Assembly (NCBI RefSeq): GCF_001275385.1
Contig: NZ_LGIW01000012.1
Span: 62,001 to 126,000 of the forward strand
From: Exiguobacterium sp. BMC-KP
Lineage (GTDB): Bacteria; Bacillota; Bacilli; Exiguobacteriales; Exiguobacteriaceae
Reading direction: 5' to 3'
DNA: 64,000 nt
Shown here: positions 9,412-18,320 of the stretch, piece by piece
How positions within the stretch are numbered: position 1 is the first letter of the stretch
How the letters are laid out: each line of letters begins with the position of its first letter
Position numbers and translations under genes: made by a program
The notes under the pieces: model-generated
Databases searched by the model: none
What the model saw: only the letters and a program-made list of their open reading frames with translations
What the model was told of the DNA's origin: nothing

Positions 9412-10815
9412 ATGAAAACGAGCGGGGCTTTTCGACGAAAGATGGAATCACGTCATCTGATCATGCTGTCGTTAGGTGGTGTTATTGGAACAGGATTATT
9501 TTTAAGTACGGGTTATACATTGGAACAAGCAGGGCGCGTCGGAACGATTCTGTCTTACTTAATTGGGGCCGTCGTCGTTTATCTCGTCATGTTAAGTCTC
9601 GGTGAACTGGCTGTACATATGCCGGAAACTGGTTCATTCCATAAATACGCGACAAAGTATATCGGACCCGGCACAGGTTATACAGTGGCTTGGCTCTACT
9701 GGCTGACGTGGACGGTCGCCCTCGGTTCAGAATTCACGGCAGCAGGCATTTTGATGCAGCGTTGGTTCCCATCCGTTCCTGTCTGGGTGTTCAGTGCATT
9801 ATTCGCTACGATGATCCTTGGTATTAACGTTTTGAAGGTCCGTGTCTTTGCTGAAGTCGAATTTTGGTTCTCCGCTATTAAGGTCGTAACGATCATTGCT
9901 TTCATTTTACTTGGTGCAGGAGCCATCGTCGGCTTCATTCCACTGCAAGATGGTAGTCCAGCCCCATTCTTTTCTTCGTTAACCGAAGGTGGATTGTTCC
10001 CGAATGGCGCTTTCGTCATCTTCATGACGATGCTCGCAGTGAACTTTGCTTACTCGGGCACAGAATTAATTGGTGTAGCAGCGGGTGAAGCAGTCGATCC
10101 GAAACGGACGATTCCGCTTGCAATCCGGACGACGATTCTACGATTGGTTCTCTTTTTCGTTGGTACGATCATCGTATTAGCCGTCTTGTTGCCAACGGAA
10201 GGAAAGGGCGTACTCGAAAGTCCATTTGTAGCCGTATTTGAACGGATCGGTATTCCCTACGCAGCAGACGTGATGAACTTTGTCATTTTGACGGCGATCT
10301 TATCGGCAGCGAACTCGGGACTTTACGCGGCCTCACGGATGCTTTGGTCGCTTGCGAACGAACGGATGATTCCGCGCTTCTTCGCCCAGGTGACGCCAAG
10401 CGGAGTTCCACTTCGAGCTGTATTGTTCAGCATGCTCGGTGGAGGACTTGCCTTGCTGTCTAGCATCTATGCAGCAGGAAGTGTCTATATCGCGCTCGTC
10501 TCGATTTCCGGACTTGCTGTCGTCGTCGTCTGGATGAGTATCAGCGTTGCGCAATATCGCTTCCGGAAACAATTCCTCCGCGAAGGGCATACGGTCGACG
10601 AATTGGTCTATCGTACACCACTGTTTCCATTCGTACCGATTGCAGCCTTCGTTGTCTGTTTGATTTCCCTAATTGGGATCGGATTTGATCCGACACAACG
10701 TATTGCTTTGTACTGCGGTATTCCATTCATCGTGATCTGTTATGTCGTTTATGCGTTCACGAATTCTTCTCAGAAACGGAGTGTTGAAGATGTCCCGAAT
10801 CAAAAATCCAGTTGA
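9412..10815 (+). CDS. mmuP: Amino acid permease, probably S-methylmethionine importer
   Basis: A 467-residue APC-superfamily permease with about 12 membrane segments. The N-terminal motif [20 protein letters not shown] and the [17 protein letters not shown] stretch are typical of the amino acid transporter (AAT) subgroup that includes LysP, GabP and MmuP. Substrate is inferred: the gene lies under a SAM riboswitch and overlaps a homocysteine S-methyltransferase gene, the known mmuP-mmuM pairing for S-methylmethionine use. Methionine or another sulfur amino acid is the main alternative. Confidence 0.85.
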   Translation: MKTSGAFRRKMESRHLIMLSLGGVIGTGLFLSTGYTLEQAGRVGTILSYLIGAVVVYLVMLSLGELAVHMPETGSFHKYATKYIGPGTGYTVAWLYWLTWTVALGSEFTAAGILMQRWFPSVPVWVFSALFATMILGINVLKVRVFAEVEFWFSAIKVVTIIAFILLGAGAIVGFIPLQDGSPAPFFSSLTEGGLFPNGAFVIFMTMLAVNFAYSGTELIGVAAGEAVDPKRTIPLAIRTTILRLVLFFVGTIIVLAVLLPTEGKGVLESPFVAVFERIGIPYAADVMNFVILTAILSAANSGLYAASRMLWSLANERMIPRFFAQVTPSGVPLRAVLFSMLGGGLALLSSIYAAGSVYIALVSISGLAVVVVWMSISVAQYRFRKQFLREGHTVDELVYRTPLFPFVPIAAFVVCLISLIGIGFDPTQRIALYCGIPFIVICYVVYAFTNSSQKRSVEDVPNQKSS

Positions 10816-11722
10816 CCAACGATTACAGAAAGTTCCCTTCCTGATTTTAGATGGAGCGCTTGCGACCGAACTCGAACAAAAGGGATTTGACCTGAACGAT
10901 CCGCTCTGGTCAGCGCGTCTCTTGATCGAAGCACCAGAACAGATTGAGCGTGTCCATAACGATTACTTCGAAGTAGGTGCCGATGTCGCGATCACCTCAA
11001 GCTATCAAGCAAGTATCGAAGGGTTCAAGCAACGTCACATCACAACCGAGGAAGCAGAGAAACTGATCCGACAAACGGTCACTCTTGCGCAAGACGCACG
11101 GACGCGTAGCGGAAAGAATGCCGCACTAATCGCGGGATCTGTTGGTCCTTATGGTGCCTACTTAGCAGATGGATCTGAATATCGCGGTCATTATGGTGTG
11201 TCAGCTGATGTGCTAGAAGCCTTCCACAGACCGCGGATCGAAGCATTGATTGAAGCGGGTGCGGATCTGCTGGCGTTCGAGACGATTCCGTCACTTGAGG
11301 AAGCTGTCGTGTTGTTCCAGATTCTCGAAGCGTATCCGGAAGTATCTGCTTGGCTGACGTTCTCGCTTCAAGATGCGACGCACATCAGTGAGGGAACACC
11401 ACTTGCGACATGTATCGAGACGATCGGACAACATCCGCAACTTGCAGCGATTGGTGCAAATTGTTTTCCGGCATCTTACGCGACCGATTTCATTCTTCAT
11501 GTCAAAGCATTGACGAACGTACCGATCATCGTCTATCCGAACTCCGGCGAGGTTTATGATCCGGTCGCGAAGACATGGTCGGGTACGAATCAGTGCACAT
11601 CGTTCCAAACTGTCGCAAAGACGTGGTATGAAGCTGGGGCACGATTGATTGGCGGTTGTTGCCGGACGTCACCCGAACATATTGCGCAAATTCGTTCGGT
11701 CTGCCGAGTTTCTCAAACATGA
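10790..11722 (+). CDS. mmuM: Homocysteine S-methyltransferase
   Basis: A 310-residue zinc enzyme that moves a methyl group from S-methylmethionine (or SAM) to homocysteine, giving methionine. The N-terminal [18 protein letters not shown] and the zinc-binding cysteines in IGANCFP and [10 protein letters not shown] match the family. The start at 10790 has ACGGAG upstream and overlaps mmuP by 26 bases, pointing to translational coupling; the in-frame ATG at 10742 lies deep inside mmuP. Together with mmuP it recovers methionine when SAM is low. Confidence 0.93.
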   Translation: MSRIKNPVDQRLQKVPFLILDGALATELEQKGFDLNDPLWSARLLIEAPEQIERVHNDYFEVGADVAITSSYQASIEGFKQRHITTEEAEKLIRQTVTLAQDARTRSGKNAALIAGSVGPYGAYLADGSEYRGHYGVSADVLEAFHRPRIEALIEAGADLLAFETIPSLEEAVVLFQILEAYPEVSAWLTFSLQDATHISEGTPLATCIETIGQHPQLAAIGANCFPASYATDFILHVKALTNVPIIVYPNSGEVYDPVAKTWSGTNQCTSFQTVAKTWYEAGARLIGGCCRTSPEHIAQIRSVCRVSQT

Positions 11723-11736
11723 TGAATGATGGACGA

Positions 11737-11782
11737 AAAAAGAACGGACGCGAAATCAATCGATTTCGCGTCCGTTCTTTTA
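11737..11782. terminator. Bidirectional terminator between mmuM and the marR gene
   Basis: AAAGAACGGACGCGAAAT pairs with ATTTCGCGTCCGTTCTTT across a short AT loop, with A- and T-runs at the outer edges. It serves both converging genes. Confidence 0.9.
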
Positions 11783-11799
11783 GATAAGGTGTGATTCCG

Positions 11800-12222
11800 T
11801 TACCGTTCGCGCAAGGCGCGATTGAATTGTTGCAACAGGCGTCCGAAATCTTCCGCATCATCCGAAGGCCAATCCGTCAATAGACGTTCGATGCTCGCGA
11901 GACGCGCTGTTCGATAAATCGTGAGTTCTTGTTGTCCTTTATCCGTGATGTGATAGAAGAAGGCCCGTCCATCCATCGGATCTTTTACTTTTTCAACGAG
12001 TTGTTTCTGATCGAGTGCCGCTGCTTGGCGACTGACGGTCGAAACATCGAGCTGAAGTTCGCGGGCAAGTGTTTTGACACCGACGTTGCCGGAATCTGAT
12101 AGTTGACGCAGTAAGAGATAGGAAGCACGATCCAAATTGCGATTGTCTGCCGTCGCTGTCGTTAAGCGCCGGATCAGAATCGCTAACTCCAATTCAATGG
12201 TTTCGAGTGATTGTTGAGACAT
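11800..12222 (-). CDS. MarR-family transcriptional regulator
   Basis: A 140-residue winged-helix regulator. The helix-turn-helix runs through VKTLARELQLDVSTVSRQAA (about 55-74) and the wing through KVKDPMDGRAFFYHITDKG. The start at 12222 follows GGGGAGAT; a longer in-frame version has no site and would include the operator region. It is divergent from a CBS-domain gene and an MFS exporter, and two identical-arm palindromes lie in the shared intergenic region, so it most likely represses that pair and itself. The ligand is unknown; exported drugs or toxic metabolites are typical. Confidence 0.9.
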   Translation of the reverse strand: MSQQSLETIELELAILIRRLTTATADNRNLDRASYLLLRQLSDSGNVGVKTLARELQLDVSTVSRQAAALDQKQLVEKVKDPMDGRAFFYHITDKGQQELTIYRTARLASIERLLTDWPSDDAEDFGRLLQQFNRALRER

Positions 12223-12305
12223 CGGGTATCTCCCCTTTCGAAAAGTCTCTCTGTCCCTCATGATTACCCAATGTGGATAAGCTGTCAATGCGAAAAGCAG
12301 GAGGC

Positions 12306-12364
12306 TTGACAGAGTTGTAGTTGTATTATACAATCATTTTTGTTCTTTTAATTGTATCATACAA
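12306..12364 (+). promoter_or_regulatory. Promoter with paired MarR operators
   Basis: TTGACA (12306-12311) and TACAAT (12329-12334) are 17 bases apart, a near-consensus sigma-A promoter for the CBS-MFS pair. TTGTATTATACAA (12321-12333) covers the -10 and TTGTATCATACAA (12352-12364) lies in the start region. The palindromes share both arms, and their centres are 31 bases (three helical turns) apart, on the same DNA face. The adjacent marR gene is the obvious binder. Confidence 0.8.
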
Positions 12365-12403
12365 CTTTAGTAGATGAGAAACGAACGACAAAGGAGAATT
12401 CAG

Positions 12404-12859
12404 ATGAAAGCTTATGAGTCGATGAAACAAGAGGTCATCACAGTAAACGATACAGATCCGATTCGTACGGTCATCGAACGATTCATTCAATCTGGTATTA
12501 GCGGCGTACCCGTCATCAATGCACAGCAGGAGGTCGTCGGGTATATCAGTGACGGAGATATCATGCGAGCGATCGGGAAACACAAGGACATCATCGTCGA
12601 TACATTCTTATATGTAGATGTTATCAAAGGAGACGAAGAAGATTATGAAGATCGGATTCGTCATATCTTGAATCGATCTGTCATGGAACTGGCACGCCGG
12701 AAGGTCGTAACAGCGGACGCTGACACAGAAATGGAAGAGATTGCAGCGACACTCGGCGCAAAACGAATTAAAAAACTTCCGATTCTCAAAGCAGGACGTC
12801 TTGTTGGAATCATCAGTCGAGGCGACGTCATTCGCCATTCGTTTAAACAATTTATGTAA
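12404..12859 (+). CDS. Tandem CBS-domain protein
   Basis: A 151-residue soluble protein made almost wholly of two CBS domains (about residues 5-60 and 95-150), with the usual SGVPVINAQQEVVGYISDGDIM and IKKLPILKAGRLVGIISRGDVI strands. CBS pairs bind adenine nucleotides or related ligands and act as sensors. The start at 12404 has AAAGGAGA upstream. It lies 26 bases before the MFS exporter gene under the same MarR-type operator, so it may sense nucleotide state for that exporter or be a co-induced stress protein. No enzyme domain is attached. Confidence 0.85.
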   Translation: MKAYESMKQEVITVNDTDPIRTVIERFIQSGISGVPVINAQQEVVGYISDGDIMRAIGKHKDIIVDTFLYVDVIKGDEEDYEDRIRHILNRSVMELARRKVVTADADTEMEEIAATLGAKRIKKLPILKAGRLVGIISRGDVIRHSFKQFM

Positions 12860-12885
12860 CACATTCAATAGAAAGAAGGGACACT

Positions 12886-14124
12886 ATGGCACTTGCTGAA
12901 AAAACAACTACGCTTGAGCCGGAAACGGTATTAGCAGAAAGCAAACACGGATTATTCCATCAGCCAGTTGCTGTCTGGGCAGTCTTTTTTGCCAGTATCA
13001 CAGCATTCATGGGAATGGGGCTCGTCAATCCGGTCTTACCAACGATTGCCGAGAATTTAGAAGCATCCAAAAGTGAAGTAACGCTCTTATTTACAAGTTA
13101 TAACGCTGTCATGGCATTCGCGATGTTAATTACAGGCGCGATCTCATCACGGATTGGTCAAAAAGGAACATTGATGCTCGGGATCGCTGTCATCGCAACT
13201 GTTGCTGGTTTCGCTTCACAAGCAGATAGCATTTGGACACTCGTCGCGTTACGCGGTGGATGGGGACTTGGGAATGCTTTGTTCGTAGCAACAGCGCTCG
13301 CTGCGATTGTTTCCTTATCATCCGGTGGAACAGCAAAAGCTATTATTTTGTACGAAGCAGCGGTTGGTCTTGGGATTTCAATTGGACCACTGTTAGGCGG
13401 AACGCTCGGATCGATTACATGGCGCGCCCCGTTCATGGGTGTTGCGACAATCATGGTCATCGCGTTTCTCGTCTTGCTCTTCTTGATGCCAAAACCAGCA
13501 GCATCTGCTGCACCGAAACAGAAGTTATCATTAAAAGCACCGTTCCAAGCGATGAAGCATCGTTCGCTGCTGACACTCGGAATCGTTGCGGCACTTTATA
13601 ACGTCGGTTTCTTTACAATCATGGCTTATGCACCGTTTGTTATGAAATTACCAGCTAAAGGACTCGGATTCGTCTTCCTCGGCTGGGGTATGTTACTTGC
13701 GATCACATCAGTCTTGACAGCTCCGAAATTGAAACAATGGTTCGGAACAATCAAAGCGATGGTCATGATGTTGGTTTTATTCGCGATCTTACTTCTGTTG
13801 ATGGGGATTTTCACAGAAACACCAGCTGTCGTCATCGTCTGTGTCATCTTGGCGGGAGCTGTACTTGGGAATAACAACACACTCATCACAACAGCTGTCA
13901 TGGACGCAGCACCTGTCGAACGTTCGACAGCATCTGCGGCATACAGTTTCCTACGTTTTCTCGGGGCAGCCATTGCACCATTCATGGCCGGTAAATTGGC
14001 TGAAATCTTCAACGCAAACCTACCGTTTTATGTCGGAAGTGGATTCGTTCTCTTATCCGTCATCATCATCGGGGTCAATCTCAAACACATTCGCCATATC
14101 GACCGGACAGAAGGCGGACATTAA
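12886..14124 (+). CDS. MFS efflux transporter
   Basis: A 412-residue major facilitator with about 12 membrane segments after a hydrophilic N-terminal stretch of about 25 residues. The NPVLPTIAENLEASKSEVTLL region, the loop GAISSRIGQKGTLMLG and the segment GPLLGGTLGSITWRAPF (motif C-like) fit proton-driven drug exporters of the 12-TM DHA1 type. It is in a probable operon with the CBS gene and controlled by the divergent MarR regulator, a common arrangement for inducible efflux. The substrate cannot be told. Confidence 0.88.
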   Translation: MALAEKTTTLEPETVLAESKHGLFHQPVAVWAVFFASITAFMGMGLVNPVLPTIAENLEASKSEVTLLFTSYNAVMAFAMLITGAISSRIGQKGTLMLGIAVIATVAGFASQADSIWTLVALRGGWGLGNALFVATALAAIVSLSSGGTAKAIILYEAAVGLGISIGPLLGGTLGSITWRAPFMGVATIMVIAFLVLLFLMPKPAASAAPKQKLSLKAPFQAMKHRSLLTLGIVAALYNVGFFTIMAYAPFVMKLPAKGLGFVFLGWGMLLAITSVLTAPKLKQWFGTIKAMVMMLVLFAILLLLMGIFTETPAVVIVCVILAGAVLGNNNTLITTAVMDAAPVERSTASAAYSFLRFLGAAIAPFMAGKLAEIFNANLPFYVGSGFVLLSVIIIGVNLKHIRHIDRTEGGH

Positions 14125-14136
14125 TTCGATAACAGG

Positions 14137-14168
14137 ACAGCCGAAGCGAATCCGCTTCGGCTGTTTTT
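14137..14168 (+). terminator. Terminator after the MFS gene
   Basis: ACAGCCGAAGCG and CGCTTCGGCTGT form a 12-bp stem with loop AATC, then a T-run. Confidence 0.9.
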
Positions 14169-14176
14169 GAGTAAAA

Positions 14177-14602
14177 TCAAGAAGGGTATATAGTTTTTAA
14201 CGTATGGATCGAGTGCTCAATCATCGCTCGCAACACGTCTAAGTCGATGTCAGTCAGTTTTTTTACGTAGATGCAGGACTTACCGCGTCGATACGTACCG
14301 AGAGTGGTAAGCAGTCGTTCTGATATGTCGTCTTCACCAAGTGCGAGATAAAGGACGAGATTCGTCTTACGCGGAGAAAAGCCGACATAGAAGCTGTCGC
14401 CCTCGCGACCTGAGGCATAGCGATAATGATAGGCACCATAACCAATCAAGGAAGAACCCCAAAGAACGGCTTCATATCCCGTCACATCTTCGAAAAACTG
14501 ACGCAAGGTAATACCATCTGCTTGACGTTGCGGCGGTTCGACTTGTGCTATGAAAGCGTCGACGGACTGTTCAGTAGGACCTGTTTTTGGAGGATCAGAC
14601 AT
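14177..14602 (-). CDS. DUF1801 (YdhG-like) protein
   Basis: A 141-residue cytoplasmic protein resembling the DUF1801/YdhG fold: the central GYEAVLWGSSLIGYGAYHYRY and FSPRKTNLVLYLALG segments and the C-terminal GKSCIYVKKLTDIDLDVLR are characteristic. The molecular function of the family is not known. The start has AAAGGAGACTGC upstream. It is a single gene, divergent from the hypothetical gene at 14689. Confidence 0.8.
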   Translation of the reverse strand: MSDPPKTGPTEQSVDAFIAQVEPPQRQADGITLRQFFEDVTGYEAVLWGSSLIGYGAYHYRYASGREGDSFYVGFSPRKTNLVLYLALGEDDISERLLTTLGTYRRGKSCIYVKKLTDIDLDVLRAMIEHSIHTLKTIYPS

Positions 14603-14688
14603 AAGCAGTCTCCTTTCGCATTGAGAAGATATCGGTTACTTTCGAGAAAAGGAAGCGAATATCCTGTATAGGGAAGGGAGAGAATCGG

Positions 14689-15039
14689 ATGGTGCATCGA
14701 ATCGCATTCAGAGGAGAAGGACATAGTGTAAAGTGGGAGATTTTAGACGTAGATTCAGTCAAAGAGGAATTGACGATTCGGATGACAGGAGAAAACAGTG
14801 AACAACGGTTTTCCATCTCGTTTGTAGCATACGATGCGTTCATTCGCGATTTTGCTCATGTTCATGAGTCGTTACAGGGGGAAGTTATATTTGAGCAGGA
14901 TATGATTCATCTTAGCTTACGTTACGACCGACTTGGTCATGTCTTCATCACTTGGTCTGACGGGGAAACAAATCATCAGTTTCGCAGTGACCAAAGTTAT
15001 GTAAGTGAGGCGTTGGCTCAGCTTGGTGTGTACGAATAG
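14689..15039 (+). CDS. Conserved-looking hypothetical protein
   Basis: A 116-residue soluble protein that I cannot assign. It has GGGAAGGGAGAG as ribosome binding site, alternating beta-type segments (VKEELTIRMTG, HVFITWSDGE) and no cysteine or membrane segment. The layout, small and acidic with a WSDG turn, recalls small immunity-type proteins, but no toxin gene is adjacent and this is only an impression. Confidence 0.6.
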   Translation: MVHRIAFRGEGHSVKWEILDVDSVKEELTIRMTGENSEQRFSISFVAYDAFIRDFAHVHESLQGEVIFEQDMIHLSLRYDRLGHVFITWSDGETNHQFRSDQSYVSEALAQLGVYE

Positions 15040-15052
15040 ATACTAAAAAAAG

Positions 15053-15100
15053 AAGAAGGGACGATTTTCGATATGTCATCCGAAAATCGTTCCTTCTTTG
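15053..15100. terminator. Bidirectional terminator before the M20 peptidase gene
   Basis: AAGAAGGGACGATTTTCG and CGAAAATCGTTCCTTCTT form an 18-bp stem (one G-U pair) around a 10-base loop. Confidence 0.88.
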
Positions 15101-15101
15101 T

Positions 15102-16262
15102 TTAGTGCGAGTGAAGTGGTGTTTTGATCAAGTTGAAACAAAACGCAATCGTTTGTTCATATTCCGACAACGGAATCGATTCATCCACTTGATGCGCAAG
15201 ACGGAAATCATGGAAAGAAGCGATCGCAATCGGGAATGATTTTTTCGATTGGCTGAACATGGCACCGTCCGTACCACCCGGAATAGCGATTTTTCGTGGT
15301 GTCACGCCGCTGACCTGCTCCATCGTATCTGCGACCTGTTGTAAGAAAGGCGCGTGTTCGTCAGTTTCACAGGAAGGGATATCCTTGATGACCGTCACAT
15401 TCATTGCGAAATCGGGATCTTCTGCAACAAGACGACGTTCGATATCTGTAAAGGTAGCAAGTACATCCGCTCGACCGAACCCGGGAATCGTCCGGATATC
15501 CATATAGAATGAAGCCTGACTCGGAACGACGTTTGGTCCTTCGCCTCCTGAAATCGAGGTGATTGACGCAACGACTGGACCGAGTGCTGCGTGATGATTC
15601 GTCGTGATCGAGAAGCGTTCCGATTTCACTTCCTGAATGACGCGATACATATCATCAATCGCATTGCGTCCGAGTTGCGGGGCAGAGCTGTGTGCACTTT
15701 TCCCGCGGCATGTCACTTCGATCCCAACGACCCCTTTTTGTGCATAACCGATCATTCCGCTCGTCGGTTCTGTGATCAACAAAGCATCTAAATCATCCGC
15801 ATGCCCTTGTTCGGTCAAATGGCGAGCACCTGTCATCCCATTTTCCTCATCGGATGTAATCAGTAGTTTGACGGTGTTAGGACGGTCTTGACGTTCTCTA
15901 TATTGAATCAGTGCTTGCACCATCGCCATGACACCTGATTTCATATCTGAAGCACCGCGACCATAAATGCGTCCATCTTCGATTTCACCACCGTATGGAT
16001 CTTTCGTCCAGCCGTCTCCTTGGACCGGAACCGTATCGAGATGACCAGATAATCCGAGTACAGCAGGACGTGAAAACTCCTCGCTCGCAGGAACGGTCGC
16101 GACGAGACAGATTCGTTTTGGTGAGACTTCAATCCATTCTGTCGAGATTTGATGATCCACCAGTACATCGTACACATAACGTGCGACGGCTTCTTCTCCG
16201 TCCATTGGGTTGACGCTTGGAATTTGAAGACACCGTTGTAAGTAAGTAATGGCTGTTTGCAT
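15102..16262 (-). CDS. M20-family metallohydrolase (ArgE/DapE/ACY1 type)
   Basis: A 386-residue di-zinc amidohydrolase. The metal ligands sit in SGHLDTVP (about 70-77), GRGASDMKSG and ITSDEENGMTG (catalytic Glu), and the C-terminal histidine region near SFHDFRLAHQVDE. The lid domain begins near VGIEVTCRGKSAHSSAP. Such enzymes cleave N-acyl amino acids or N-succinyl-diaminopimelate. The start at 16262 follows GGGGGAAA. No biosynthetic neighbour shows which substrate is used; succinyl-diaminopimelate desuccinylase or acetylornithine deacetylase are both possible. Confidence 0.88.
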   Translation of the reverse strand: MQTAITYLQRCLQIPSVNPMDGEEAVARYVYDVLVDHQISTEWIEVSPKRICLVATVPASEEFSRPAVLGLSGHLDTVPVQGDGWTKDPYGGEIEDGRIYGRGASDMKSGVMAMVQALIQYRERQDRPNTVKLLITSDEENGMTGARHLTEQGHADDLDALLITEPTSGMIGYAQKGVVGIEVTCRGKSAHSSAPQLGRNAIDDMYRVIQEVKSERFSITTNHHAALGPVVASITSISGGEGPNVVPSQASFYMDIRTIPGFGRADVLATFTDIERRLVAEDPDFAMNVTVIKDIPSCETDEHAPFLQQVADTMEQVSGVTPRKIAIPGGTDGAMFSQSKKSFPIAIASFHDFRLAHQVDESIPLSEYEQTIAFCFNLIKTPLHSH

Positions 16263-16369
16263 AAGTATTTCCCCCTTTACCTATCATGTACCCTGATAAA
16301 AATACTTCAGGGAGGTAAACGAATTCGGAAAATAATTTACGGGACTGAACGTCTTGAGATAAAAGAAAA

Positions 16370-16392
16370 TGGTGCAACCAGAAGGTTACACC
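16370..16392 (-). terminator. Terminator after the SDR gene
   Basis: On the minus strand GGTGTAACC and GGTTGCACC form a stem around TTCT, followed by ATTTTCTTTT. Confidence 0.7.
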
Positions 16393-16401
16393 GTACCTTG
16401 C

Positions 16402-17232
16402 TCATTCACTTTTTTCTGCTTCATCTTTCCACTTTGAATCGATTAACATTTCCCCCGGCCATGTATAAGCCATGATGCCGCCGTCTGCTGTGATGTCCTC
16501 ACCTGTGACATATGAGCTGTCGTCAGAAGCAAGGAAGAGGGCGACCGTTGCCATCTCACGTGGTTTACCGAGACGTCCGAGTGGTGTGATCCAGGCGTTC
16601 GCATCGCGGAATTGTTTACCTTGCTCTTTTTCTTTTTCACCGACGAGCGTATCGATGAGTGGTGTTTCGATCGTTCCTGGTGATAATGAGTTGACACGAA
16701 TGCCGTGACGCGCGTAATCGATTGCCATCGCGCGAGTGAAGTTCGCGATCCCGCCTTTCGCTGCGTTATAACCGGACCGGTTCAAGTCAGCTGCTCGACC
16801 AGACATTGATGATGTATTGATGATTGAGCCACCATTATCGAGCATGAGTGGAATCAAAAACTTACTGACGAGGAACGTTCCGCGTAAATCGACAGCGATG
16901 ATCCGGTCGAAGAGATCGATTGGATACTCGTGAACTTTCCCGCCTTGTTCATCGATTCCGGCATTGTTGAAGAGGACGTCGACCGTACCATATGTCTCTT
17001 TGACGTGCTTCGCAAGTTGCTCGACACTCTCGACATCTGAGACGTCGACGTGGACTGCTTCCGCTTTTCCACCCTGTTTTGTAATTTGTTCCACTGTTTG
17101 TTGTGCTTTTTCAAGTGAGACATCGGCACAGACGACCGTTGCTCCCTGTTCTGCGAAGACAAGCGCGGTCGCTTGTCCAATTCCTGTTGCCGATCCTGTA
17201 ATAACAGCTACTTTTTGCTCGAGTCTACCCAT
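16402..17232 (-). CDS. Short-chain dehydrogenase/reductase
   Basis: A 276-residue classical SDR. The cofactor motif is TGSATGIGQATA (about 12-23), followed by an acidic CADVS that favours NAD(H), NNAGIDEQGG, the catalytic Ser in NTSSMSG and the YNAAKGG Tyr-Lys pair. The C-terminus ends with the usual TADGGIMAYTWPGE. It has TAGGAGGG ahead of the start and its own terminator, so it is a single-gene unit. Substrate unknown; glucose-1-dehydrogenase-like and other sugar or alcohol SDRs look alike. Confidence 0.88.
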   Translation of the reverse strand: MGRLEQKVAVITGSATGIGQATALVFAEQGATVVCADVSLEKAQQTVEQITKQGGKAEAVHVDVSDVESVEQLAKHVKETYGTVDVLFNNAGIDEQGGKVHEYPIDLFDRIIAVDLRGTFLVSKFLIPLMLDNGGSIINTSSMSGRAADLNRSGYNAAKGGIANFTRAMAIDYARHGIRVNSLSPGTIETPLIDTLVGEKEKEQGKQFRDANAWITPLGRLGKPREMATVALFLASDDSSYVTGEDITADGGIMAYTWPGEMLIDSKWKDEAEKSE

Positions 17233-17367
17233 TGCTAAATCCCTCCTAAGTCGTATCGTTCACCTTATGAAACATTCCCGGAGAAATGGAGATTAAACCC
17301 ATCGATGCGTCTAGTGATAGAGGATAGGGGGTACATCTACAACAGCACAATCGTTGTATAAAAGGAG

Positions 17368-18237
17368 ATGAGAACGCTGACATCTGATCAATGGCAACTT
17401 GCCAAAAAATTATTACAAGAAGCCGTTCAGTATCAAATGACACTTGAAAAGAGTGCTTTTTCAAGCGAGTTGATTGACCAAACGACACCTGTCCTCTGGT
17501 TTGGTGATGCGACGCAGAGTAGCTGGTTGACGATTGCAACAAATCCGTCCCGAGCACAGTTTTTAGACCGAACGGGAGCGCTACGGTTCGATGAGTATGG
17601 TCCGCTTTTCATACGTCCACAATCCATGATATGGGATGATTATCTACAAGAGGAGGTACTGACGGAATCGATTCGGCGCTTCAACGATTATTTCAAACAA
17701 CCGAATATTTACCGGACATGGTTCGGGCGACCAGGTGGCGGTAAACTTGAAGGATTCTTGAATGGATTTAGTGCATCGTTTTATGAGAAAACACTTGATC
17801 CAGTCATTCATCTGGACTTTTTTCCGTTTCCGACGCACCACTACATGGGAGCGATCAAGGAACGTGGCGTGTTAGAAGATAGTCCATTCGGTCAGACATT
17901 CCTATTGCGCCTGCTTGAACTGTTTTCGATAAAAGGAATCATCCTGCTTGGAAAGGAACATACGGAACGATTTGCAAAGCTTGAACCAGACATCGATTGG
18001 ACGACCTATCAACCGACGGATTATCCAGACGCGATCTTTCAAATCGGTTTTTCGTCACAATTTCAGGTACCTGTGATCGGACTCCACTTCAAACCAAGTG
18101 AGCAGTTCATTGGTCTTGGAAATCGGAAGGATAAAAACGACATTAGCCACGGCACATATGGGGCAGCAGAACACTTGTGTCAAATCGGACGATTCGTCCG
18201 TGAAAAAGTCGCGAAGTATAGTGAAAAAGGAGATTGA
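17368..18237 (+). CDS. Hypothetical protein, possible UDG-like fold
   Basis: A 289-residue cytoplasmic protein that I cannot name. Two short stretches, WLTIATNPSRAQFLD (about 53-67) and PVIGLHFKPSEQFIG near the C-terminus, recall the motif A and motif B positions of uracil-DNA-glycosylase-fold proteins, but the key residues are not clear. The start is unusual: AAAGGAG touches the ATG at 17368 with no spacing, while an in-frame CTG at 17377 stands nine bases from it. I report the ATG form. The stop codon lies inside the -35 box of htpG. Confidence 0.7.
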   Translation: MRTLTSDQWQLAKKLLQEAVQYQMTLEKSAFSSELIDQTTPVLWFGDATQSSWLTIATNPSRAQFLDRTGALRFDEYGPLFIRPQSMIWDDYLQEEVLTESIRRFNDYFKQPNIYRTWFGRPGGGKLEGFLNGFSASFYEKTLDPVIHLDFFPFPTHHYMGAIKERGVLEDSPFGQTFLLRLLELFSIKGIILLGKEHTERFAKLEPDIDWTTYQPTDYPDAIFQIGFSSQFQVPVIGLHFKPSEQFIGLGNRKDKNDISHGTYGAAEHLCQIGRFVREKVAKYSEKGD

Positions 18238-18262
18238 CAGATATTTTGAACTCCCTAATAAT
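18234..18262 (+). promoter_or_regulatory. Sigma-A promoter of htpG
   Basis: TTGACA (18234-18239) and TAATAAT (18256-18262) are 16-17 bases apart. The -35 contains the TGA stop of the preceding gene, so htpG starts its own transcript. Confidence 0.75.
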
Positions 18263-18273
18263 AGGAGATGAAA

Positions 18274-18300
18274 TTAGCACTCTATATAATTGAGTGCTAA
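18274..18300 (+). promoter_or_regulatory. CIRCE element (HrcA operator)
   Basis: TTAGCACTC (18274-18282) and GAGTGCTAA (18292-18300) flank nine bases: a perfect CIRCE. It lies just downstream of the htpG promoter, placing htpG under HrcA, which normally controls groESL and the dnaK operon. Confidence 0.95.
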
Positions 18301-18320
18301 AAAAGGGAGGCTGAAATAGT

